This document shows positions 24,227-32,902 of a DNA stretch of 64,000 nt, piece by piece. Positions within the stretch are counted from its first letter, which is position 1; every line of letters starts with the position of its first letter. A program made the translations under genes and the position numbers. The notes beneath the pieces are model-generated. The model worked only from the letters and a program-made list of their open reading frames with translations, searched no databases and was not told where the DNA came from. The DNA is from an uncultured Eubacteriales bacterium (lineage in GTDB: Bacteria > Bacillota > Clostridia > Christensenellales > Aristaeellaceae), in the NCBI GenBank assembly GCA_900315315.1, contig OMYT01000019.1, forward strand, positions 1 through 64,000, read 5' to 3'.

Positions 24227-24921
24227 TTTGTGTTCCCCCTGATCTTCAGGGATCTCAGGTACTCTTTCTGTTCCGGTGTGATCCGGTAGCTTTCGATGGA
24301 TTTCTGGATTGTCTTGTTATGCGTCCAGGTGTCCAGCCGTTTATTCTCAATATACAGCAGCGCCGTCTCATACTGCTTTGCCAGCGCCGTCGCAAAATAC
24401 CAGGCGATCATCATTCTGACATAGTATTCTTCTGACCGGATCCCCGCAACCATTTCCGGATAAGCGGGATCAAAGTCTTCCTCCAGATAGTGTTCCATCA
24501 GCATCCCGATGCCGAACCGGACCGTATAGGATTCCGTCGAACCGATCCAGTTCCTGACGGGGGTCAGCAATTCCGGACGGTGTTTCCTGAATACTTTGGG
24601 AGACATCTGGTCACAGGTCGCCCAGTTGTCCACATAAGGCAGGAACTTCTCCAGCCTGTCCAGGCATCCGGCGTAATCCTTCATCCCTGAAAGTATAAAA
24701 GCGTGCAGTTGGTTTTCTTCGAAATACAGATGCGGCAGATCGTTCAGAAATACCTCGATCTCCTCTTCCCGGCTCAGTTCCTTTGCCATCGCGCGCAGCT
24801 CCGGCGTCCGCACCCCGATGATCGCTTCCGCTTTCACCGTCGGAATCGTTCGGATCTGCATCTCCCGGTACTTCAGGTCCTGCCGCCGGAACAGTTCCTC
24901 CCTGATCCTGTCAACAATCAT
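24223..24921 (-). CDS. AlkD-like DNA alkylation repair glycosylase
   Basis: A 232-residue HEAT-repeat-like protein of the DNA alkylation repair (AlkD) family. AlkD excises 3- and 7-alkylpurines without flipping the base. The segment VDNWATCDQMSPK holds the Trp and Asp positions that correspond to the AlkD active site, and GIRSEEYYVRMMIAWYFATA is a family segment. The start at ATG 24921 has GGAG upstream, supplied by a heptamer repeat. The gene is coupled to MATE downstream and follows TcdA. Confidence 0.88.
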   Translation of the reverse strand: MIVDRIREELFRRQDLKYREMQIRTIPTVKAEAIIGVRTPELRAMAKELSREEEIEVFLNDLPHLYFEENQLHAFILSGMKDYAGCLDRLEKFLPYVDNWATCDQMSPKVFRKHRPELLTPVRNWIGSTESYTVRFGIGMLMEHYLEEDFDPAYPEMVAGIRSEEYYVRMMIAWYFATALAKQYETALLYIENKRLDTWTHNKTIQKSIESYRITPEQKEYLRSLKIRGNTK

Positions 24922-24963
24922 TCCACTCCACTCTCCACTCTCCACTCTTCACGCTCAACTCTG
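24922..24963 (-). repeat. Heptamer (GAGTGGA-type) repeat, copy c
   Basis: Minus-strand tandem GAGTGGA units fill the 33-base gap between the TcdA stop (24955) and the AlkD start (24921). The array includes the last codons and stop of TcdA (AGT TGA) and the GGAGTGGA directly before the AlkD ATG. Confidence 0.85.
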
Positions 24964-25671
24964 AATCAGTTCCCGGATCACTTTTCCCGCGATAATCATC
25001 CCGGCCACCGACGGCACAAACGCCACAGATCCCGGGATATCTCTTCTTCCGGCATTCCCTTCTTCTTCCGGTTTCTCCTCCGGATGCAGGGGCGGCTCTG
25101 TGGAATAGACCACTTTCAGGTGGTCGATTCCCCGTTTCCGGCATTCGCTGCGCATGATCCTGGCCAGCGGACAGACGCTCGTCTCATGGATATCCGCCAC
25201 CCGGAAAGCGGTCGGATCCAGCTTGTTCCCGGCTCCCATGCTGCTGATCACCGGCGTGCCGGCTGCCCTGGCCGCCTCGATCAGGCTCAGCTTTCCGGTC
25301 ACTGTATCAATCGCGTCAATAACATAGTCGAATCGGGAAAAATCAAACTGATCCCGCGTTTCCGGCAGAAAAAAAGTCCGGTACGCGTTGATCCTGCAGT
25401 CCGGATTGATTTCATGCGCCCGTTCCGCCGCCACATCCACCTTGTATTCGCCGACAGTCTTCCTTGTCGCATGCAGCTGACGGTTCAGGTTTGTCAGGCT
25501 GACCCGGTCGTGATCGATCAGATCCAGCATCCCGATGCCAGAGCGCACCAGTGCTTCGACCGCATACCCGCCTACGCCGCCGATCCCGAACACCGCTACC
25601 CGGCTCCTGCGCAGCTTCTCCAGCCCATCCTGCCCGATCAAAAGCCGCGTTCTCGAAAACTGATCTGTCAT
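24955..25671 (-). CDS. tcdA: TcdA/CsdL-like tRNA threonylcarbamoyladenosine dehydratase
   Basis: A 238-residue E1-like (ThiF-fold) ATP-dependent enzyme. TcdA cyclises the t6A37 modification of ANN-decoding tRNAs to ct6A. The nucleotide-binding loop is FGIGGVGGYAVEAL (about 29-42), followed by DLIDHDRVSLTNLNRQ and the C-terminal PGSVAFVPSVAGM. The ATG at 25671 has GGAG six bases upstream that lies inside the end of CysK, so the genes are tightly coupled. Residues 190-205 (HPEEKPEEEGNAGRRD) are a charged loop typical of the family. Confidence 0.9.
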   Translation of the reverse strand: MTDQFSRTRLLIGQDGLEKLRRSRVAVFGIGGVGGYAVEALVRSGIGMLDLIDHDRVSLTNLNRQLHATRKTVGEYKVDVAAERAHEINPDCRINAYRTFFLPETRDQFDFSRFDYVIDAIDTVTGKLSLIEAARAAGTPVISSMGAGNKLDPTAFRVADIHETSVCPLARIMRSECRKRGIDHLKVVYSTEPPLHPEEKPEEEGNAGRRDIPGSVAFVPSVAGMIIAGKVIRELIQS

Positions 25672-25672
25672 C

Positions 25673-26602
25673 TTATTCTCCAAACAGCTGTGTTGAATAA
25701 TACCTCTCCGCCGTATCCGGCAGCACCGTCACCACCGTCTTCCCCGGGCCCAGCTTCTCCGCCAGCCGGATCGCGGCCGCCACATTGGTTCCGCTGGAGA
25801 TGCCGCAGGCAAGGCCTTCTTCCCTGGCCAGTCTGCGGGCGGTCTCAATCGCTTCCTGATCGGTTACCACGTAAATATCATCATAGATTTCCCGGTTCAG
25901 GATATCAGGAATGATCCCGTCGCCGATCCCCATCTGCAGATGGGTCCCGATGGTTCCGCCGGCCAGAATCGCGGCGTTTTCCGGTTCCACTGCCCAGATC
26001 TCAATCTCGGGATACTGTGCCTTCAGCACCTCCCCGATGCCCGTCAGCGTTCCGCCGGTGCCGATCCCGCTGCAGAAACCGTGGATCGGTTTCGCCACCT
26101 GCGCCATGATCTCCAGCGCGGTATGTTTCTTGTGGGCCAGCGTGTTGTTCGGATTCTCAAACTGCTGGGGCACGAACACCTTCGGGTTCTTCTTTTTCAT
26201 GTTCAGCGCCGCCTGCAGGCACTCTTCCATGCACTTGCCGATATCCCCCGCGTCATGGATCAGCTTAACCTCCGCCCCGTAATGGCGGACCAGCTTCCGG
26301 CGCTCCTCGCTCACGGAATCCGGCATAATGATGATCGTCCGGTATCCGCGCACCGCGCCGACCAGCGCCAGACCGATCCCCTGGTTCCCGCTGGTCGGTT
26401 CCACGATGATGCTGTCCGGGCCGATCAGCCCTTCCTTCTCCGCCTGCAGGATCATATTCATCGCCGTCCGGGTTTTGATGGATCCGCCGACGTTGAGCGG
26501 TTCCACTTTGACCAGAATCTCCGCGCTGTTTTCCTTCGGCAGTTTGTTCAGCCGCACAACCGGCGTATTGCCGATCGCTTCCAAAATATTCTCACAGATC
26601 AA
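25673..26602 (-). CDS. cysK: Cysteine synthase (O-acetylserine sulfhydrylase)
   Basis: A 309-residue PLP enzyme making cysteine from O-acetylserine and sulfide. The PLP lysine is in GGSIKTRTA, the substrate loop is PTSGNQGIG, the phosphate-binding loop is GIGTGGTLTG, and the C-terminal SSGTNVAA follows. The family normally begins MxxxENILEAIGNTP. Here that point corresponds to a TTG start at 26602 with GGAGG eight bases upstream. The frame stays open 30 codons further but runs through the terminator at 26657-26678, so that part is not coding. It overlaps the TcdA translation start region by its ribosome site. Confidence 0.92.
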   Translation of the reverse strand: MICENILEAIGNTPVVRLNKLPKENSAEILVKVEPLNVGGSIKTRTAMNMILQAEKEGLIGPDSIIVEPTSGNQGIGLALVGAVRGYRTIIIMPDSVSEERRKLVRHYGAEVKLIHDAGDIGKCMEECLQAALNMKKKNPKVFVPQQFENPNNTLAHKKHTALEIMAQVAKPIHGFCSGIGTGGTLTGIGEVLKAQYPEIEIWAVEPENAAILAGGTIGTHLQMGIGDGIIPDILNREIYDDIYVVTDQEAIETARRLAREEGLACGISSGTNVAAAIRLAEKLGPGKTVVTVLPDTAERYYSTQLFGE

Positions 26603-26652
26603 TGCCTTGTCCTCCGCTTCCGTTTGTCTGAAACTGCCTGCCATTTTAACAG

Positions 26653-26678
26653 GAAAATGCGGATCTGTCCATCCGCAT
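26653..26678 (-). terminator. Terminator after the MutS2-like gene
   Basis: ATGCGGAT (26657-26664) and ATCCGCAT (26671-26678) form a perfect 8-bp stem; on the minus strand TTTTCC follows. It ends transcription from the MutS2-like gene before cysK. Confidence 0.75.
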
Positions 26679-26790
26679 CTCTGTTTCCCCATCGATTTTC
26701 CGGCTGTTCTTCACCAGGTCCGTTCCCCGAACCTCCCTGCAGGTTTTCCCGCTGATATGCAGCTGCCGGAAAACCTCTGATCGTTTACGG

Positions 26791-28695
26791 TTAAGGTTCT
26801 TTTCCTTCCTTCAGCACAATCACGGCGTTTGGATCAAATTTGCGTTCCATGGTATGCGCCGCCTTGCGATTTGCCACAGTGTCGAAAATGATTGAGAAAT
26901 CATAGTCCGGCGGGTACAAACCGGACGCCGGCACCAGGAGCTTCAGCCGGTTATGCTTTACGGTCATCTTCCGTCCCCGGAACTGGATGATCACGTTACC
27001 GTCATCGTCCGCCGGCTGATAAACAATCGCGTTCTTCCTGTCCGGAAGCAGCAGGACGCTGTCTCCCATACTGAACCTTTCGAATGTTCCTTCCGTTTTT
27101 ACGGAAAGGCGCTGCAGACGGCCCGTCGGAATACGCATCTCTTTTCGTGTTCGTTCCGGTTTTGCGTCCGGCCCGTGATCAGCAACCTGCCTTGCTCTCG
27201 CAAGCAGGCTCTCATCCATCCCGAGACGCCGTGCAATCTCAATCGCGCAGCTTTCCCCGCTCATGCCCATTTCCAGATGATACAGCGGTTTCAGGCTCAT
27301 CCGGTCAAAAGCCATCCGCGCGGAAATGACCTTGTCTGTCTGCTCCGCCCACTGCTTGATCTGCGGATCATGGGTAGTCACCATGAAGAAGCATCCGCGC
27401 CGGAGCAACTCTTCCAGAATGGCTGCCGCCAGGCCCGATCCCTCCGCGGGATCTGTCCCGCTGCCCAGTTCATCCAGCAGAACCAAGCTGTCCCTGCTGC
27501 ACTCGCCCAGAATCCGGATCACATTGATCATATGGCCGGAAAAAGTAGACAGGTTCTGGCTGATGCTCTGGCTGTCCCCGATGTCGCAAAGCACACGGTC
27601 CATCATGGCAATGACAGTGCCTTCTCCGCAGGGAATGTGCAATCCGCTTTGCGCCATCAGCGTCAGCAAGCCCACCGTTTTGAGACACACAGTCTTCCCG
27701 CCCGTATTCGGCCCGGTAACAGCAATACCGTTATCCGGCAGGGTCAGTTCCAGATTCAGCGGCACGCATGTTTTCCGGTTCAGCAGCGGATGCCGCGCCT
27801 CTGTCAGGCGAATCTTTCTCTCAGCAGTCAGTTTCACCGGCCGCGCCTTCATTTCCAGACTCAGCTTTGCCCTGGCAAAAACCACGTCCAGATCTGTCAT
27901 CACCCGAATGGCATCACGCAGGGATGTTTCGTCAGAAGCAACCCGGTCGGTGAGTTCCCAGAGGATCCGCCGCTCCTCCGTATCGATATCGATGGCCAGC
28001 GCTTCCGTTTCCTGCCGAAGTGTCCGAACCGCCGACGGTTCCATGAACACGGTGCTTCCCTTGGCGGAAACATCCACAGCCGTCCCGGGAAATACGCTCT
28101 GGAACTTTTTCTGTACGGGAATCACATAGATGCCGTTCCTTTGGGTAACAAAGCTGTCCGCCAGTTCTTTCCTGTGATGGAGCAGAATCTGATTGAGCTT
28201 CTCACGGATCGCCTGTTCAGTATGCTCCCGCTGACGGCGAAGATTTCGCAGCGCGGGAGAAGCATCGTCCAGAACGGTATCTTCCCGGATGGATCTTTCG
28301 ATCTCATGCTGCAGTTCGTTCAGATCCGGCAGTTCCGTATGCCAGGAAGCAATCCCGGCACTGAATATCTGTACCCCTTGCAGATATCTGCGAAGCCGCT
28401 GAACCGTCGAACAGAAGCGTGCGATAAAAGTCAGCTGCGCCGGCAGAAGCATTCCGCCCTGTGAGGCCTCGATCAGTCCGTTTTCCGTTCCTTCCGTATT
28501 CGTAAACGGCGGAGTGCCCGCGTTTTCCATCACACAGCGCGCGGCTGTCGTTTCCTCCATCCGGGCCCTGCAAAGCCCTTCGTGAAGAATCGGTTCCGTT
28601 TCGGCCAGTTTCTGACGCGCGGCCTGTGAAACCGCCTGATCCTGAAGTTGTTGAATAATTTTGTCAAACCCGAGTGTAATCATATCCTGTGTCAT
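26791..28695 (-). CDS. MutS2-like ATPase without Smr nuclease domain
   Basis: A 634-residue MutS-family ATPase of the MutS2 branch. It has the MutS2-type core and clamp helices (about 130-260), Walker A TGPNTGGKT (327-335), Walker B LVLLDE (404-409) and the ABC-like STFSGHM motif. Full MutS2 is about 780 residues and ends in an Smr nuclease domain; here the protein ends after a short KOW-like beta region (SMGDSVLLLPD) with no Smr motif. MutS2 acts on collided ribosomes or recombination intermediates. Start at ATG 28695 with GAGGG seven bases upstream, after a ~220-base leader from a consensus promoter. Confidence 0.88.
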   Translation of the reverse strand: MTQDMITLGFDKIIQQLQDQAVSQAARQKLAETEPILHEGLCRARMEETTAARCVMENAGTPPFTNTEGTENGLIEASQGGMLLPAQLTFIARFCSTVQRLRRYLQGVQIFSAGIASWHTELPDLNELQHEIERSIREDTVLDDASPALRNLRRQREHTEQAIREKLNQILLHHRKELADSFVTQRNGIYVIPVQKKFQSVFPGTAVDVSAKGSTVFMEPSAVRTLRQETEALAIDIDTEERRILWELTDRVASDETSLRDAIRVMTDLDVVFARAKLSLEMKARPVKLTAERKIRLTEARHPLLNRKTCVPLNLELTLPDNGIAVTGPNTGGKTVCLKTVGLLTLMAQSGLHIPCGEGTVIAMMDRVLCDIGDSQSISQNLSTFSGHMINVIRILGECSRDSLVLLDELGSGTDPAEGSGLAAAILEELLRRGCFFMVTTHDPQIKQWAEQTDKVISARMAFDRMSLKPLYHLEMGMSGESCAIEIARRLGMDESLLARARQVADHGPDAKPERTRKEMRIPTGRLQRLSVKTEGTFERFSMGDSVLLLPDRKNAIVYQPADDDGNVIIQFRGRKMTVKHNRLKLLVPASGLYPPDYDFSIIFDTVANRKAAHTMERKFDPNAVIVLKEGKEP

Positions 28696-28925
28696 TGTAA
28701 TCCCTCTTGTTCTGTTTTTATTCGACATGAACAAGATTCGGGGAGTGCGACACCAAAAAGGCATACAAAAAAGTGCCCGGCATCAGTCCGTACCGCGTCA
28801 TGGCATCAGCAAACAGGCGGTCATGTCACCGCATGCTCCGTTCAACCATGCTCCCCGTTAACGAACCGACTCCAAACACTACCTCCCCGGGATTGCCTGC
28901 TCTGATCAGGATCCCCGTTGCCCGC

Positions 28926-28954
28926 ATTATAGAGCGTTCTCCGGATCCTGTCAA
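28926..28954 (-). promoter_or_regulatory. Consensus sigma-A promoter with ~220-base leader before the MutS2-like gene
   Basis: On the minus strand, TTGACA (28949-28954) and TATAAT (28926-28931) are 17 bp apart, a perfect match. The first start codon downstream is at 28695. The ~220-base leader (28696-28918) carries no convincing gene. It has small inverted repeats (GCGGT/ACCGC) and a T-rich stretch, and might be a structured leader or a small RNA. I recognise no riboswitch class in it. Confidence 0.8.
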
Positions 28955-28993
28955 CCGTAAGTCACATGATGCTTTAATCCGTCTGACTCCGGC

Positions 28994-29434
28994 TTATCTG
29001 TCCAAAGTCATGATAACGGATCTTTCTCTGAAACCGTATTTTTCATAAAGATGGATTGCTTCATTGCCATAGACAACTTTCACATCGATCTCATTGATTC
29101 CGAGTTTTTGAAATGTGTTCAGCGCCCAATCCATTAACGCCGCGCCGTAGCCTTTTCCTCTTTCCCGGTCCAGAACGACAAGGTATTCCAGAATTCCTGT
29201 ATTTCCATCTGTACCGATCTTGCAGAATCCAACAATACTGCTGTCGTTTTCAATCACAGCAATGCTGGATTTTCCCTCTTCAAGTTCGCTTTCAAACTGT
29301 TTGATTTTCTCCCTGGAAGGTGTTTGGGGATAGCGCCCTTTAAAATGTACGGAAACCCTGTTATGATGCTCCGCCAATGCTTCCAGGCATTCATAAAGCT
29401 TCCCGGTTTCTTCTGAATGGATTTCTCTGATCAT
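28994..29434 (-). CDS. GNAT acetyltransferase
   Basis: A 146-residue single-domain GNAT N-acetyltransferase. The acetyl-CoA-binding motif is RERGKGYGAALMDWA (motif A, about 93-107) and the C-terminal IHLYEKYGFRERS matches motif B. Start at ATG 29434, with GGGAGG five bases upstream. It is the first (most downstream) of six GNAT genes between 28994 and 33540. Acceptor substrate unknown. Confidence 0.88.
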   Translation of the reverse strand: MIREIHSEETGKLYECLEALAEHHNRVSVHFKGRYPQTPSREKIKQFESELEEGKSSIAVIENDSSIVGFCKIGTDGNTGILEYLVVLDRERGKGYGAALMDWALNTFQKLGINEIDVKVVYGNEAIHLYEKYGFRERSVIMTLDR

Positions 29435-29467
29435 TTCTGCCTCCCTGCTCAGCATCTCAATGAGCAG

Positions 29468-30022
29468 TCAGATGCTCTCTTTCCGTCTGTCCTGCAGCCA
29501 CTGATCTTTTGTAATGCTGCTTACATGACCTGTCCGTTTCTCATGCATCAGCGGCACATCAACATCTTCCGATTTCCATTGATATCGGAATCCGCTTTTC
29601 TCCTGGACACGCTTTGATTTGGTATTGCCTTCATAATATCCGACCCAGACTCTGGTCATGCCAATATCCTCAAAAGCATGACGGAGCATTTCCCTGACAG
29701 CTTCCGGCATAATACCCTTGCCCCAAAAAGGTTTCCCCAGCCAGTATCCCAGCTCGCATTCATCATCGCGTTCGGTCATGTCGGTACGGCCCTTCAGCTT
29801 CAGCTCAAATGCTCCGATTGCCTTGTTGTCGCTTTTCAGGCAGACGGCATAGGCTTCTTTACCGGAAAGAACATTCTTTATGATATCCCGGCTCTCACCG
29901 ATATTCTGATGAGGAGGCCAGCCGGCAATCGGGCCGACGTCCGGATCCCTGGCATATTGATATAGGTTTTCCGCATCACTGTCTTTCCAGCGGCGCAGGA
30001 TAAGTCGTTCTGTTTCAAGCAT
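29468..30022 (-). CDS. RimJ/RimL-type GNAT acetyltransferase
   Basis: A 184-residue GNAT of the RimJ/RimL class. It opens with METERLILRRW-like sequence (MLETERLILRRWKDSDAE), has GYWLGKPFWGKGIMPEAVRE as the CoA-binding part and NTKSKRVQEKSGF as the C-terminal motif. The class acetylates N-termini of ribosomal or other proteins, or small amines. GGGGAG lies 11 bases before the ATG. It runs into the 28994 GNAT gene after 33 bases. Confidence 0.88.
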   Translation of the reverse strand: MLETERLILRRWKDSDAENLYQYARDPDVGPIAGWPPHQNIGESRDIIKNVLSGKEAYAVCLKSDNKAIGAFELKLKGRTDMTERDDECELGYWLGKPFWGKGIMPEAVREMLRHAFEDIGMTRVWVGYYEGNTKSKRVQEKSGFRYQWKSEDVDVPLMHEKRTGHVSSITKDQWLQDRRKESI

Positions 30023-30087
30023 AGCTGATCATCTCCCCTGAGGCAGTTATTATCCTCAATATACCATATTCAAAAAAGGCATATACC

Positions 30088-30774
30088 TCACCCGTTTCCT
30101 TCCAGCAAATCCTGAATAATGATCTCCGGAGAAAGCGGCGTCCAGTGCCCGGGCAGGCAGATCTCCGGTTTAATCTTTCCGACAGTCTCCGCCAGTTTTC
30201 CGGCCAAAACCGGATCCACCGTCCATTCCGGGAAAGCGCCGCCGGTGGAATCGCCGAGGATCAGCACCTTTTCTCCGGGCACTTCAACCAGGGTTGAGTC
30301 ATCTGTGTGCGGAGCCTCAGCCTGAAACACCCGGATCCGGCAGTTGCCTGCATCCAGCAGTATCTCTCCCCGGAAAACCAGATCAGCAGGCGTCACAATC
30401 ACCGGCTTGCCGTCAACATATTCATTTCGGATCCGTTTCTCCATCTCCAGGAAGAATGCTGTGCCTTCAGCTTCAAGTCGCTCACGGAAAGCCTTCAGAT
30501 ACTGGTTTGTCCGCTCATTCGCAAGACACAGTCCGTGTACAGCGTGCATCCCGAAGGTATGATCCCAATGCCAGTGGGTCAGCACGGTCAGCTTTGGCAT
30601 CGGCAGTCCCGCTTCTTCCAGCGCCCGGTAGAATTCCTGCGTGTGTTCCGCAGAATGGCCCGCGTCCACCGCCATACTCCAGCGGTCTCCGCGAATATAG
30701 CTGAGGTTGGGGCGATCCCGTTCCGGCTCAAAAGGATATACCCAAATCCGTTCTGTCAGTCTGTTCAGATTCAT
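30088..30774 (-). CDS. MBL-fold metallo-hydrolase
   Basis: A 228-residue metallo-beta-lactamase-fold protein. The HxHxDH metal site is LTHWHWDHTFG (about 66-76). Later ligands are suggested by LPGHWTPL near the C-terminus (His) and LILGDSTGG (Asp). The fold covers glyoxalase II, lactonases and phosphodiesterases; nothing points to one substrate. AAGGGG precedes the ATG. It sits among the GNAT genes on the same strand. Confidence 0.85.
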   Translation of the reverse strand: MNLNRLTERIWVYPFEPERDRPNLSYIRGDRWSMAVDAGHSAEHTQEFYRALEEAGLPMPKLTVLTHWHWDHTFGMHAVHGLCLANERTNQYLKAFRERLEAEGTAFFLEMEKRIRNEYVDGKPVIVTPADLVFRGEILLDAGNCRIRVFQAEAPHTDDSTLVEVPGEKVLILGDSTGGAFPEWTVDPVLAGKLAETVGKIKPEICLPGHWTPLSPEIIIQDLLEGNG

Positions 30775-30815
30775 TCTGTTTTCCCCTTCTCATACCTGCT
30801 TAGACAATCAGCAGT

Positions 30816-31259
30816 TCAGTCTTCCAGGCGCATGTCAAACGCCTTCTTGGAGGTTCCGCTGAAGCCTTTACTTTCATAAAAGTGATGTGCTTCCGTCCGG
30901 GATATTCCGCTCTGCAGGATCACCTTATAGCAATGGCGCTCTTTTGCGAACGCGATTGCCATATCGATCACCCGGGAAGCCAGTCCCCGTTTTCTGTATG
31001 CCCGGTCCGTGACGACATTCTCGATGAAGCAGATTCCCCGGTTCCCCCGTGTGAGATTCGGAATGTAGACCGCGTAGCAGCTCGACACGACTCTGCCGTC
31101 GTCAACCGCGCCAAAGTACCGGATATCATCATTGCGCCCGATCTCTTCCCAGACCTGCCTGCTGTGTTCTTCCGAAATCTCGGCGTCGTCCGCGTCGAGC
31201 TGCCTGTACAGCTGGAGCAGCGACGCCAGATCCGATGCTGTCAATTCCCTGAATTCCAT
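30816..31259 (-). CDS. GNAT acetyltransferase
   Basis: A 147-residue GNAT. Motif A is TDRAYRKRGLASRVIDMAIA and motif B is AHHFYESKGFSG. GGGAGG lies before the ATG. It starts 17 bases after the stop of the two-domain GNAT gene at 31277, so these are co-transcribed. Confidence 0.9.
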   Translation of the reverse strand: MEFRELTASDLASLLQLYRQLDADDAEISEEHSRQVWEEIGRNDDIRYFGAVDDGRVVSSCYAVYIPNLTRGNRGICFIENVVTDRAYRKRGLASRVIDMAIAFAKERHCYKVILQSGISRTEAHHFYESKGFSGTSKKAFDMRLED

Positions 31260-31276
31260 GTGATTTCCCTCCCGTG

Positions 31277-32173
31277 TCAGCGGGGTGATTTGACCATTGC
31301 CCGGCCGTTGACTGTCTCAAATCCGTATTTCTCATACAGGCCGTGTGCGTCCCTGGTAAACAGAAAACCGCGAAGCCCGGCGTATTCCGGCAGAGATGCA
31401 ATATGGGATACCAACGCTTTTCCAAGTCCCCGGTGCTGATAAGCCGGATCAATAATCACGTCGCATAAATACCAGGTTGTCGCATAATCGCTGATCACCC
31501 GGGCAAATCCGGCCAACTTTTGTTCATCCTCCAGATAAACGCCGTAGCAGGCCGAGTGCTCCATGGATTTTTGGATCTGTCCCTTTGAGCGTTTGCCCGC
31601 CCAATAGGTGGTTCTCAGAAGCCTGACAACCTCGTCGACATCGATCCGTTCCGCGCCTTCAACGATCCTGCAGTTCGGATTTCCTGTTTCCTCCAGCATG
31701 ATCTTCATATAGCCGCAGGTAAACGGGAAAAAATCAAACTTCTCCGTTCCCGTATGGACTGCCCCGTAGCTTTCATACCAGCTTCTCAGTACAGTGTTTT
31801 CCTCCACAATGCTCAGGTTCATGACGGTGCATCCCTGCTCTCCGGCAGTTTTCACGGCATGCAGAAGCAGGTTTCCGCCGATTCCCCTGTGCCGGTATTC
31901 GGGAAGCACGGAAAGGCTGCCCAACTCACATTCTCCCGGATCCCGGAGCAGCAGGGAGTAATAGCCGCAGATTCTGCCTTCTTCCTCATCCAGATACATA
32001 AGCCGGTGCTCGCCGTCCATGTGCCATTTCAATCGTTCTTCCGTCGTGGCGAAGGCCGTGAACCGGGGAGCATTTTCTTCGGTAAAGCCGAACTCATCGG
32101 CAACAGTCTGAAAACTTTTCCTGATCAATTCGGCGCATGCGGAAAGCTCGTCACGTTTTACTTCTCTGATCAT
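31277..32173 (-). CDS. Tandem double-GNAT acetyltransferase
   Basis: A 298-residue protein with two GNAT domains in tandem. The first (about 1-155) has LPEYRHRGIGGNLLLHAVK as its acetyl-CoA motif. The second (about 165-298) has DPAYQHRGLGKALVSHIAS and ends AHGLYEKYGFETV. Tandem GNATs are known (for example mycothiol synthase), but usually one domain has lost its CoA motif; here both keep Q/RxxGxG/A. Start at ATG 32173, eight bases after CGGAGG; an upstream GTG overlaps the ribosome site. Confidence 0.88.
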   Translation of the reverse strand: MIREVKRDELSACAELIRKSFQTVADEFGFTEENAPRFTAFATTEERLKWHMDGEHRLMYLDEEEGRICGYYSLLLRDPGECELGSLSVLPEYRHRGIGGNLLLHAVKTAGEQGCTVMNLSIVEENTVLRSWYESYGAVHTGTEKFDFFPFTCGYMKIMLEETGNPNCRIVEGAERIDVDEVVRLLRTTYWAGKRSKGQIQKSMEHSACYGVYLEDEQKLAGFARVISDYATTWYLCDVIIDPAYQHRGLGKALVSHIASLPEYAGLRGFLFTRDAHGLYEKYGFETVNGRAMVKSPR

Positions 32174-32209
32174 CGCAACCACCTCCGTTTTTTACCCTGT
32201 GAAACAGTC

Positions 32210-32689
32210 TCATGATCTGATCTTTTCCAGCCGGTACAGCTGTTCCTCATCGATCTCAGCGTTCCCGTTCTTGAAAGAATAGCCCATCTTCTGATAGAAC
32301 GGAAGGCCGGTAATGGAGGCCGGGATTTCAATCCGTCTGGCCCGCAGGGCAAACTCATCTTTTTCCAGCGTCTCCACGATGGCCCGGCCGACGCCTTTTC
32401 CCTGACAGTCCGGACGAACAAAGATGCTGAACAGGCTGCTTTCATCCTCTTTGCCCCAGTAGGGTCCGATCGCGCCGCAGCCAATGATCGCGCCTGCGTC
32501 TTCAGCAACATAAAAATGTGTCCATGAGGCCCGCTGCATCACATGCTCCGGCGTCTGTGTTTTCACCAGTTCTTCCATCAGTTCTGCGGAATAATCCCCG
32601 ACGTTTGAAATCCGGATCGTTGTAATAATCAGTTCAGAAACCGCCTGAGCATCCTGCTCTGTCAGCCTTCTGATCATCATGTCATTCAT
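32210..32689 (-). CDS. GNAT acetyltransferase
   Basis: A 159-residue GNAT. Motif A is RPDCQGKGVGRAIVETLEK and the C-terminal part LPFYQKMGYSFKNGN fits motif B. The start is ambiguous: ATG 32689 is only two bases from GGGG, ATG 32680 is 11 bases away. It reads toward the two-domain GNAT gene with a 36-base gap. Confidence 0.87.
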   Translation of the reverse strand: MNDMMIRRLTEQDAQAVSELIITTIRISNVGDYSAELMEELVKTQTPEHVMQRASWTHFYVAEDAGAIIGCGAIGPYWGKEDESSLFSIFVRPDCQGKGVGRAIVETLEKDEFALRARRIEIPASITGLPFYQKMGYSFKNGNAEIDEEQLYRLEKIRS

Positions 32690-32707
32690 TTCCCCTTTCC
32701 GTGAAAT

Positions 32708-32741
32708 TAAAAAGCCGCTTATCCGTCAGAGATAAGCGGCT
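32708..32741 (-). terminator. Terminator of the mini-gene
   Basis: AGCCGCTTATC (32713-32723) and GATAAGCGGCT (32731-32741) make an 11-bp stem. On the minus strand TTTTT follows, then the GNAT gene start. It ends the transcript of the 34-codon gene at 32767. Confidence 0.85.
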
Positions 32742-32766
32742 GGCTGATCGATACGAATATACCAGT

Positions 32767-32871
32767 TTACTCTTCCCTGACCTTCTGATGATCGGATACA
32801 TCAATAGTGCGGACATGTTCCACAGTGTTCGCAGACATCATCATGGCAGAAACAAATCCGAACCTGATCAT
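32767..32871 (-). CDS. 34-residue small protein with its own promoter and terminator
   Basis: A 34-codon frame: MIRFGFVSAMMMSANTVEHV followed by RTIDVSDHQKVREE. AAGGAG lies eight bases before the ATG, a near-consensus promoter lies at 32903-32932 and a strong terminator at 32713-32741, so a complete transcription unit of about 190 bases surrounds it. The first half is weakly hydrophobic and methionine-rich, the second half charged. I recognise no family. It could be a small protein, a leader peptide or the visible part of a small RNA. The surrounding 32690-33105 stretch holds no other gene. Confidence 0.6.
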   Translation of the reverse strand: MIRFGFVSAMMMSANTVEHVRTIDVSDHQKVREE

Positions 32872-32902
32872 GGGAGGGGCTCCTTTCCGGAAGTTTGCGT
32901 AG

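Noticed and set aside
28696-28918. Leader before the MutS2-like gene as T-box, SRP RNA or known riboswitch
   Set aside because: It has a GGGGAGGTAG and a GCGGTAC that look suggestive, but the T-box core, the SRP GGAAG loop and other class-defining motifs are not present. Kept only as a possible regulatory leader.
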